Assembly (NCBI GenBank): GCA_903813345.2
Contig: CAIIXF020000002.1
Span: forward strand, 12,358,150 to 12,422,149
Direction: 5' to 3'
Source: Owenia fusiformis
Lineage: Eukaryota; Annelida; Polychaeta; Sabellida; Oweniidae
Length of the DNA stretch: 64,000 nt
Below, in pieces: positions 46,577 to 58,500 of this stretch. The position numbers were made by a program, and so were the translations under genes. The first letter of the stretch is position 1. Each line of letters opens with the position of its first letter. The notes beneath the pieces were generated by a model. The model had not been told where the DNA came from. It was given only the letters and a program-made list of their open reading frames with translations, and did no database searches.

Positions 46577-49500
46577 CTAATCATCTGACTTATTGGTGAT
46601 GTCAAATATCTTCCATGTTTTAGCAAACTTTAAAACTTTTTGTCTCTGATCCTCAAAACTTTCCCGTGGTGGCTTTTTCCATAATCTGACATCACAGTCA
46701 ATCATTCCACCAATTATTTCACGTCCAAAATAATGTGGAAAAGTCTGCTCATCTTCTATAACATGAGCAAAGCCACTCTGAAGTCCAAAATCGACGCTAA
46801 AGTATGGGAAACCTTTGGGGATTGCTCGACGGACATCTCTGTTTTTTAGGTCAACTACCTTTTTGTTCTGGGCCCATTCACTCTCACACTCCATTAGGGC
46901 CTTCTGCAATCAGACATGGTTGAACAGTATAATAGGATATAATATCAGTAGTTACTAGTTATATTGTTAAATAAATGAGGGGCAGAGTCCACTTTAAAAG
47001 TTTCTCATTTCTATAAATGAGAAGTTTTGATTTGAGTAAATAGTGGATGAACTGATGCACTTGATACAAGACTCATATATATCAAGTGAACACTGTAATA
47101 TCATTGCAAAGTGCAAAGAAAAAAACAATATTTGAATGTTCCAGAAGCTAAAGAAGACATGAGGCAGAAACCTCTTGGTAGGTTCTTTAACATATATACA
47201 TGTAATACAATATACAGTTGAACCTGTATATCTGAACATCTGGCTAATTCGAACACCTCCCAATCTAAACACTTTTTTCGGTCCCATTTTTTCTTCCCAT
47301 TGACTCCCATGTTAAAAAAACATAATCTCTAATTAATGTGAACACCTCTCAATTTGAAGTGTGCAGTCATATTTGAAAAATTAACCTGTCTTATCTGAAC
47401 ACTTTTCATAAAATTTCACATGTGTCATACAAAATAGTATAGTTTCTAAATAGCTAAATAAAGCTACATAAAGCTGACATAATAGATGTCACCTTTGTTC
47501 ATCTTGGGCCAACCTTCCATTGAGTTCTATGCTAAAAGCTTGCAATAGTCACTTAATTTCATGATTTATCAAAGAGTGTTAGTTAAATCTGTCTGAAATT
47601 TGAATGGCATACTATTAAATGACCCTGTCAATGAACATATTGTGATTAAACATGAAAATGTTGGTTGTCATACGATTAAACCATGGTTTTAAAGAATTTT
47701 AGCATAACATCAATGGAGATTTGGCCCAAGTTTTTTTAAAATGTCATGGAGAATGATTTAAATGACCTAAATATGTAAATCAAAGCTTTTATTGTAGGAA
47801 ACATATCACTGAATTCAAATATGCTATTAAAAGAAAGAAAAGTAAGTCATTAGAGGTAAAATGTGCAAATCTCTTAAAATCTCATGAAAAAACGAGAATT
47901 AGCGAGATTTCAAAATCATTTAGAAACTCCTCTATTGCTAAAATATTGTTATGATATCAAAACTTTGGGAAAAAACAGCATGACGAGATTCATTCATTTC
48001 AAATTTCTGAAATGCCGTAGACCATGTGATCAAATGAACGTGGAGAATGTGTTCACATTTCTTCAGAATCTGGAATCTCACGACTGCAAAAACCTCGAAA
48101 TGTGAACACCTCCTAATCTGAAAGCTTTAAGCGTTCGGATAAGACAGGTTTTAGTGTACTTGTATATGCAGTTACAGAGCTCAAGTCACAAAACTGTCCA
48201 GGGCCTTACTTTGATAAAATGTATGTTCAGAAAATAAATCAGGAAGTTCTTAAGATAGGAGAGAACTTCGTAATTAAAGAAGACAAACATAAGAAACATT
48301 TCTGTAACGTTAAATGAAAACCTTTGTAAATGAAACAGTTCAGTCCTTTGACCACTTGATATGTGCTGTATGGTTCTAAATGTGTTCCACATTCACAGGT
48401 TTTTCTGGGCTTACCTTGAAATATATAGGAGCCATATCTCCAACCTCCCTCTCCATGGGTATACACTCTATCACCATATGCCTCTGTTGACGGAACTTCA
48501 TGGCTGTTTCCATGAAAACACAATCTCTATCTTCCGTCTCAAACATCTTCGTGAGAGCTTTTCTAAATACCTTTAATAAAATTAATAATAAATTTTTTGT
48601 ATGGGGGATATTTGTTTTATGATCCAATGTCACATTTTTGAAAGTACCTATTATCACTTATCCTTCACCACGGGGCTCCAATATTCAGTAATAATTATAT
48701 TATAGATCAGAAATAACAAATGAAATACCCTTGAACAAAGGATGCTTCATTTCACACTGACACTTGACACAGTAGCTTTGTTATCAAACATCAATTCTCC
48801 AGATATTATGGAGCACTGAGTGTGGAAAGTAAAATATTGGTATTTTTCAAGTGGTATTCTAATTTATCACCTATTCTACATTTTATTAAATTTTTAATTC
48901 ATATTATCATGTTTTTATCTTGCTAGAATCAGTGATAAAGAGGCTGACAAAATTGCAAGCAACATTAACGATAAAATTTTTTAGAACATGTCAGCCTGTA
49001 GTATGAATATTAGTTTATTAACAGACATGACAAGAATGATAAACAATTAAATAAATCAATTTTTGGAAAGTTGCTCTCGAGATCTAATACAACTTTCAAA
49101 ATCTTACCTGAATTTCCTCCCAGACTTCTTCATCCAAAGCAGTTGCACATGTGACATGCTGCAGTGGTACTATCAAACAATGGCCTTCAGTCATGGATCT
49201 ATTTTGTGGAACACTAAGATACACCTAGCATTAAAACAAAAAGTGATGATTAATTCAATGTTTTAGAATTCTGTCCATCAATTTTGTCCAAAGATACACC
49301 TGGATTGCAACGATCAAAATCCAAGAGTTTCAAAATTAACATGTTCCCAGTGTTTTCCTGTTCGATAGAAAATATTTACATAATAGGGCAGGATTGAAAA
49401 CTCTCAATATAACTCAAACTCTCAAAATGATTCAAAAAATCAATAACAACGTTACCTTAACAATTGTCATGGAATTTAACATGTAGGCAAAATGAACATG

Positions 49501-52500
49501 TTTTGGGCAATATTTCTACAAAGAATAAGATTGAAAAAGTGAATAATGAAAAAGCTGACCTTACCTTAGAACCAATACATATGATGAGATGCTTGTGAGT
49601 ATGATCCAAACAGCGGGTGCAGTTATCAAGGGCCTTGGCTGTATCACGATGCTCTGAGATAAAAATATAATGAAACAACATATAGCAAGAAAAGAACATG
49701 GTAAATATAAACTAAAACTGCTACAAATATTGTAATGGTTTAATTCAGAATTTATTGATGAGCCATCTTCAATTCTTTGAAACCTTTTTGGTGATCTTGT
49801 ACAAAATTATGAATCTTCAATTTAAAGGAATTTACAGGAAATAAACATTAGCAAAATAGGGCAGTTCATTCAAAAAATGAGCTTGACCTAAAAAAATTGA
49901 AGGTAGGTGATTGTCATACAGAATCATCTTATATCAAGTAAATGCACAAATACAAACAGAACATGCCATGGTAATCACATTCTTATGATATCAATAATAA
50001 ATCAGAAATATTGTACCTTTGATAGCCATAGATCTTTCCCGCTCCTCAGTTTTGGAATCAGATATTTTCTTATTTGCTCTATTTACAAATACATCATCTA
50101 TCTGGTACTCATCATCCGTCTTTTCAACACTCTGCAAAATAATTAGAGGAAAACAGTGAGACTACGTTTAAATGACTACCCAATTTAACCATTAAGAAAT
50201 CAGAAGGGATACAGTTGAGTTGAGTTTTTTCAGGATGGTCCTAAGAGTGTATGTAAAAATTGTAGAAGGAATACAGTTGAGTGAATAATTTTTTGCATGC
50301 AACTGATTATGATTATACATCTTTACATCAAATATGAAGAAAACAGGCAGTATTTGGGTTATGCTCCGGCAGGCAGCTGGACAGACAGACATATAGACAA
50401 ATGGACAGATGGCGTCACCTAGATCCCAATCATCAGGATAATATCTTTTATCCTATGCCAAGTAGAGTTTTAGGGAGATAAGTTGGTAAGATATATCCCG
50501 TATCCTGATTTTGAGGTTTCCATATCCTGAACCTCCATGAAAAAATTTGAAAAAATAAGAAAAATTGAAAAAAAGAAAAAATGTGAAATTTTTTTTTAAA
50601 AAATAAAAAATTGAAAAAAAGAAAAAAAATAGAAAAAATAGAAAAATGTGAAAAAATTGAAAAAATAAAAAAAAATTGAAAGAAAATTAGAAAACTCTAC
50701 TTGGTATAGGATAAAGCAGTTATGTACGGTCGGTTTGGATATTGGGTTCATCCCTCGTGAGATATGCTCATCTACCTTCGGTCCCTATGGTCCCTCAGGT
50801 AGATATGCATATCTCCCTCTGGATAAACCCCATATCCAAAACCTCCCAGTACACAACCCTTATGTATATTTGCATAAAAAGGTGGATTGTAAAGGAAACA
50901 TTACACAGGCTTGTTTAAAAAACTGCTTCCACTAACATACACTCACTTAACCCTTTAATTCCTTTTTAATAACCAACTATTGAGAGTACATGTATGACCA
51001 TATTTTGTTTGGTACTCAAAATACATAAAAAAATATTATCATCCCAATTATCAATAAGTTCAAACAATTAAATAATAAATTAAATAATACAGATAAGATC
51101 AAGAGCAACTTTAAATCAATATCTAGATGAGAAGAAGTACCAAATTCTGGCTTTCCTAAACCGCATTGATCAATGTGACTCCATACCTTTCCAGCTAGTC
51201 GTGCAAACATTGCATTAGAGTCTTCAGCTGTACCAAGCTTCTCTGCTTCAAACTGTAAAACAAAATATATAAATGTGATTGTAAAGTTATGCTGTGTTTT
51301 ATCAAAAGTGAATATTACCATCTGCATTACTGTCCAAGTTTCCCATACATTTACATGGGGACCTATTTCATACTCCATACAGTCATACACTGTCATGAGT
51401 TGCGGGCAGGTAGGGGTGGGATGGGTCGAAATTGAACGATTTGGGTCGGGTTCAGGTCGGGTCACAGAAATTCGATGCATGTACACCTGTCAGGTCAAGA
51501 TTGCTAGGTCTGATAGCCTCTTTCAATGTTATAATGGGTAAGAAATGGAATATTGAATTATATATTTATATACCTATATTTGTTTTTGGGACTCACAAGA
51601 GACGCTCTTGTTTGAGCCTCTATAGGGCAAGGAAAAACTAAAGTGGCTTGATTTATTGATGAAACCAATGAAAGTGAAAAAGATAGCAATGAAGAGGCAA
51701 AAGAAGAGTTAGCATCAAGTGCTGAGGAAGATGACAAAATTATGATGATTGTAATGATGATGGTTGTATTGTGTTACATTATGTGACAAAAAATATTGCT
51801 GCTAAATTCAATCAAGGAAAGATTTGTGTTCAACATGAATGATATTTAAAGGAGATTTAAAAGGGTTTCTAACTTACCATTGAGTGAAGACTGTGCTTGT
51901 CATCATCAGCAAAATATCTTTCCCTTTTACCTTTCGTGTCATGAGTGGCCACCTGAAAGTTATTTGTTGGAATCATGAAACACATACTATAGTTTAAGAT
52001 TTAATATGAAAATAACTTCTAGAATAAATAGTACCATGGATACTGGACTCATATGGTATAGGTATTTTCAAAAGTTGTACCTTTAAGCGGATTGAAAGTG
52101 CAATTTTAAAACGAGGTACGTACATGTATAATTTCAAGCAAATTGATGAAATTTTTTAACTTATAACCAAAAAGGGCCAACAACATGATTTTGTACAAGA
52201 CATTATTGTAAACCTACATGATGTATACACTTACCTGCCTGTACAGTTTTTGGGAAAATAAATGTAATACTTTAGGATTTATATAAAAAAGGGATATTTA
52301 GAATATAAAAGTGGTGGCCATTTAAACCTTTGTTGTCTATTTTGTTGAAACTTGTAGACATTCTTGTTAACATATAAAACTAGAAAACAGCGTAGAAAAT
52401 GTCACTGAACAAAACATATTTTGACTCATAGTAGCCATTTTGAAACTTTCTTGTTCGATGGGATAATAAATACATTTCTATACAGGCCTGTAGCCAAAAG

Positions 52501-55500
52501 GGGGGGGGGGGGGGGGGGTGAGCCCCCTCCCAGCCAGAAATTCTTTCAAAATCATGCAGTTTTCACCATTCTGAGCCCTTTTCAACATTTTTAACTGGAA
52601 TTCTTTAAAAAGTGGCAAATCCTGGCTTAGGGCCTGCTATATCTCTATAAATCCATCCATAAGCTGGTTTACAATTCACATATCCACTATTATCCAGTAC
52701 ATATTATATACCTTTTGTTTTTTCCTTCTGCCTCCCCTTGCTTCAATAGGATGTTGTTGCCCTTGTAACGGACGGACCATTCCAGATCTATCAGTTCTTG
52801 TAAGAACCACTTCTTCCTGCTCAGCATTCTTTTTGCTATTACTCGCCCCAACACTTGCAGATGAGACTGGATGTTCAGACTTCACTTTTCTAGCCTCCTC
52901 AAGTTCTTGCTTCAGTGAGTCTGCCAGTGACTGGAAAATATATTGTAAAATATGGAAGTGAATCCCTGATGTGGTATTGATTGAGCTTATGGATGTACAA
53001 TGGCAAGTAAGGTAAACATGCATGACGTTTTAGTTTGGCAGATTGAAAAATCAGTCAAATAAAAAACGGCCAATTTTTTATCTATTTTGGAAAATCACCT
53101 GGAAATTTGTAATGTGCTAAAATTTCATTTGTGTTGGTATCCCTATTTTGATGTCAGTGCATTTCCAGATCAAAATTTAAGTTCAGTCCTGAATAAGCAA
53201 ATTAAATAGCTGCCAATATTTGAAATTGAGCAAATCCACCGAGTAAGTGTATCTATAGTATCATTTTCTAGCATCTTCAAGGGCTTGCTTCGAAGAATCT
53301 GCCTAAAGCTTATAGCATTTCATCATCAATATTATATTAACTGCCTAAAATTGAGAGACAATGCAGAGGGTTCCCCAATAATCCATAATAATAGAAAGGA
53401 ACTATTGAGTGCTTCTTTAGCATTATTCAGTAAACTACATGATTGTAAAGCAGTTTGTATAATATTAACCAAATTCGTGTTTGTTTAACAAAAAAAGCCC
53501 TGCAATTTTATATGCAAAGTTTATTGACAGTCACTTTTTATCTGTAAATACACTCTATTTGATAACATTCAGCAAAGTTGGTTGATAATTCACTAGACGA
53601 AAGTACATAAACATGTTTGGTTAACATCAGATGCATTATACTTGGGTGATGTATATGGTTCTATCACTCGATCCAATCATATTAAGTCACAGTGGTCTGT
53701 TGACTGTTATTTTTTCATTGAGTTTATTGACTCCTAAGTTTACCAATGATTAAAAATTACATGTCTTATTCTATACTGTAATGAACCGGATGTTAAACAT
53801 GACAAATGGAAATCCCGCTCATGAACATGCACTAGTCAACCAATCACATTTAGATATATATTCAAACCTTTTCAATCAAAAATGGCCAACATTGTAAAAC
53901 ACATTTAGTATTTTAATATTTTCACCTATATATTGGGAATCTCAAAACTTGATTTACTTGTTTCACTCCAGATAAGACACATAGATAATCTTTACCAAAG
54001 ATGGCTACAGGAATTCACCCAAATGTAGAAGAAGGTAAGAAATGAAAAGGAGATTTCCAGAAAATCCTAGGATTAAAATGGCATATTCCTTCATGCAAAT
54101 GTTAAGATTTCATTGATATCTCAAAAGGATGGGTATCGATATGGTGAACTTTTTTAGCACATGTTTCTCTTAAACCAGTCAACAAAAAATTCAGTAATGG
54201 TCATCTTTTGAATGGTGACAATATAAATCGAAATAAATATATATACTTTTCTCTATATTGTTTTAGAAAACACATCAGACACCTCTTTTGTTCTTGGTAT
54301 CATATGTTCGGAATGAATTGAAACATCTATCCGAACCTCATTGGAACTTAATGACATAAACACAATGTGTTTAGGTCTCTCAATATTGTAATTGTATGTA
54401 GGAAAGTTTGGTTGATTTTAAAAAAGTATCTTGTTAATAAAATAAAAGGTTTATCTTAATTTTAATCTATTTTAGGGGTTTTTGTTTTAATTTTTTTAAT
54501 ACTTTTTGTAAAATCAACCAAAATTTTCTTTGCATAACTATAATATTGAGAGGTCTAAGAAAATGTTGTATATGCTATTTTGTTCCTACAAGCTTCGGAA
54601 AGATATTTTATTGCATTCTCAAGAATTGGTAAAAAGGAACAAAAAACAAATGTACTAAAAAACAAAAAATGTTAAAAAAAACAGTAATATAAAATATATA
54701 AAAATAATTTTTGCATTAAATTGTTTTTTACAGAATGTTTTCAATAATTGGTTAAAGAGAATATTTTTAAATTGCTTTCATTTTGAAAGGAGCTGCTAGT
54801 ACTGGAAATTCCTATTCCCATAAGATATTAGCCTTTAAAATGTGGACAATTTTTTATCCTTTAACTCTATCTACAGGGTGTCCCGAAAGTATGGGGCCCC
54901 CCTAGGCAGACATATTCCAGTGTCCTCATAGTATGTGTCATGTATCATTTTAAAGCTTGTCCAAAGTTACATTGATTAGCCAAGTATCATGGTTCAACTC
55001 ACAAATGGGAAAAAGTTACACACATTTCAAAATGTAGTGTTTTACCAAAATTAAAGTTTTGTTTTACACAAAATTAATGGTCGACGTGTCTCCCTTGGCC
55101 ATGTAAACAGCAGCAATTCTTTCCAGATATGACCTTTAATACACTCCAAATAGGGGTATGGCATTTAATAATCCTCATAAAACCTTTTTAAGGCATTTTA
55201 GAAGAGTTTCCTTGGAGTATCTACCCTAAACGTCCTCTTTTTAGAACTCAATATCCATCCTCTCTTTAACGATAGCACCCATATTTTTGGTCACATTCAG
55301 GCTAGCGGTGTTTCCAGGATACTGATTTTAACTTTAATTTTGGCCATACACTAAGTTTTGAAATGCCTGTAACTTTTTCCCATTTGTAAGTTGAACGATG
55401 ATACTTGGCAAATCAATGTAACTTTGGATAAGCTTTAAAATGATATATGACACATACTATGAGGACACTGGAATATGTCTGCCTAGGGGGGGGCCATACT

Positions 55501-58500
55501 TTCGGGACACCCTGTATGGTATTAAAAATTACATTTTTTCATGAAAAACAGTGGCCAATTTGAATTCAGTGGCATAATCTTGTTCTTGAAATTTCCTCTT
55601 ATCTTGAGGAGTGAGTTATTATAGATAACATTTCTTTTATGAAAACTTAACCCTGCCTCAAAATACAACAAGGCATTAACATGACAAAATGTCACCACCT
55701 AGTTGCTCACAATATTATGAGTTCAAAGTCAGGTTTGAATTTCTGAGAACTTGTAAATGAATTTGAAAAAATAAAATGGTCAATTTGAAGCAAGTTGAAA
55801 AAGACCTTTTTACCCTGAAAATGAAGGTGAAATCTCAAATCTAAAGTCAGATGTGAACTTCTGAGAATTTGTAGATGATTTTGAAAAAAAATTGGTCAAT
55901 TTGAAACAAAATGAAAAAAAAACCTTTTTGACCTTGAGAAGGTCATTGAAGGTCAAATCTTTTTTGACCTTGAGAATGTTATTGAAGGTCAAATTTATAG
56001 CCAGATGTACTTATAGATGATTTTGAAAAATGGTCAATTTGAAGCAAGTTAAAAAAGACCTTTTGACCTTTTTTGACCTTGAGAAGGTCATTGAAGTTCA
56101 AATCTTAAGTAAGATTTGAACTTCTAATAACTTGTAGATGATTTTGAAAAAATTGGTCAATTTTAAGCAAGTTGAAAAAAGACCTTTTTGACCTTTTTTG
56201 ACCTTGAGAAGGTCACTGAAGGTCAAGTTTTAAATATAAAGTCAGATTTGAACTTGTAGATGATTTTGAAAATACTGAAGTCAGTCTAAACAGTATTTGT
56301 TAAGTTATTGGAAGTTGTAAGAATTTGTTACAGACAATGATCGCCAAACACAAACCACCAACCGCCAACCGCCAACCACCAACCACCATCAAAAAATGGA
56401 GACCATAACAATATGTCACCACTTTTTGGTGGTGACATAAAAACAATGGCTGTTTGAGATTATCTGACATATATAATGTTCATTATGGTGGGCTACCAAA
56501 ATAAGTTCTGACAGTCTGAAGAAGGAATAATCCTAAAATGAAGTTTGTTTTTTCCAAATAATACAGTAAATCAGAAAGAGGGTACTTCCACATACAACCA
56601 TCACCAATGTTATACAGTATAATGGAAATTAATTATATTAAGTCCTATTTGCCAGTGCAGGCAATTTGATGTCAGGTTTTTGCAGCTATTGTGTGATGAG
56701 GCCTCAGGGGAGATCTCAAAATTAGTGGAAACTCCTACAGTACAAAATATCACCAACATTTTATTTCTTTTGCTTTCAGAATGCAGGAGTAGGCAGCTAG
56801 TGTCAATAAGATCACTTGCTCTCATAGTAGATCCGTTGAGAAAATATGTTCAGGCACAACTGATGGAAGTTTCCAAAAAAACAACACCACAGGATGCCTT
56901 TCAATGGAGCTTGGATAATGGTTACCTGCTTGAATATGTCAGGTCTAACACCAAATCGTTAAATGATATTCTTGATCCCAAATCATTTTTGGACATTCTG
57001 AAGGGCAACATAATATATACGACAAAGCCGATAAAAGACTGTGCTAAGGAACTTGTTCACTTCAGGAATAAATGCTGCCATAATGAATTCCTTGAGTGCA
57101 CTGATAAAGCAACATCAGCATTTTTCAAATCATTGAAGAAAATAACAAGGCAAGTTGTTGCCCAAGGTGCAGCAGACCCAATCATAAATGATATAGAAAG
57201 ATGGGAACAGAGGAGTAAGTCAAAATTTCTTAACTTTGATAAATGTGTTTAACAAAAGATAACATGGTGAACATTTTTTGCAAATACATCACTCTGCAAG
57301 TTCAATATCAAAAATCAATAATATTTTTAAACCATGAATTTGATAAAAAATATAATACCAGTTAAACTCCTGTATATGGCACATTATGACAGATCATATT
57401 TCAAAAAAAAATTTAAATTCAAATGCATCATAATATGTTATGTATTATAGAGCTATTTTTAATGGACAAAAATATCAACAACATGGAGGACAAGCAAATG
57501 ATTCAAGAGGTACTAGATGTTTGGCATAACACCATTCAATCGACAGAGGAGAACAAAGAGCAGATGGAGTCACTTCATTTGGAACTTGGCAAGCTTCAAA
57601 ATGAACTTAGAGAAAAGATTGGTGAACTTCAAAATGTGACCAGTCAACATACTGAAGAGATTGGTGCTCTTAGAACAGATTTTGATGAGTTAAGATCAAC
57701 TCCTTCCACAGTTACAAATACATTTGAAAGTTAGTTACATATTTTACTCATTTAAGTAATAATACCAAGAAAAAAAAGTGTCCGAATACAGTAGTTTATA
57801 TTGTAGTCAATATTTTCATAGTTATGGTATTCATTAACAAAATGTCACCACCTGGTTACGCATTCGCAAAATAAAAAGTTTAACAATTTGTTACAGATAC
57901 TGAATATTGATGTTGAACAATAGTTAAAAAAATGGTGGTTACATCTTGATGTTTTTGCTGTATGACAAAGTACGAAAGCTATTTGGCTAATTCTGTTATC
58001 AGGGTTAGTAAATCTGATATACCTTATGTTTTATGGGCTTTAGGGCCCTCTAGTCAGAATCACCAAGTCATTTTTATTCTACAGGTAATCCACTTGTTCA
58101 CCAGGGGTTCAATCAACATGCAAACAGCATTGTTAATAATGTTTATCACAACTATGGTAACAGCACCCGGGATCAGATTGATCTGCCTTCTAGGGCAAGT
58201 CAACTGTCTCTGGAGAATCAAGACGCTTATGAGGTACAGTATTAGTAAACTGCTGAACGCTTGCTAATCTGAACACTTTTGGCAGATCAAATTGACAGCC
58301 ATATTGACTTCAAAACCTCATTGAGAACATTCCTGTACATATTAAGCTTTTTCTGCAACAAAAATGATGGCCATTAATTGAACTTTACATGTACCAAGAC
58401 TTTTTGTCCAAACATTAAAACCTCATTGGTATAACATATTTGAACTTATAAAAATGTGGCAGCAGTTTTGAATATTTACAAGAATTTATGTCAAGATATA

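Noticed and set aside
53285-53488. 67-codon plus-strand frame as an exon of the nested gene
   Set aside because: It lies upstream of the proposed start, has no supporting splice sites, and partly overlaps the decayed antisense exon copy.
56686-56779. Alternative, more 5' acceptor at 56685 for the HEPN exon
   Set aside because: The frame is open, but its phase does not match the 54001-54034 exon, whereas the strong acceptor TTTCTTTTGCTTTCAG at 56779 does. It could still be used with another first exon.
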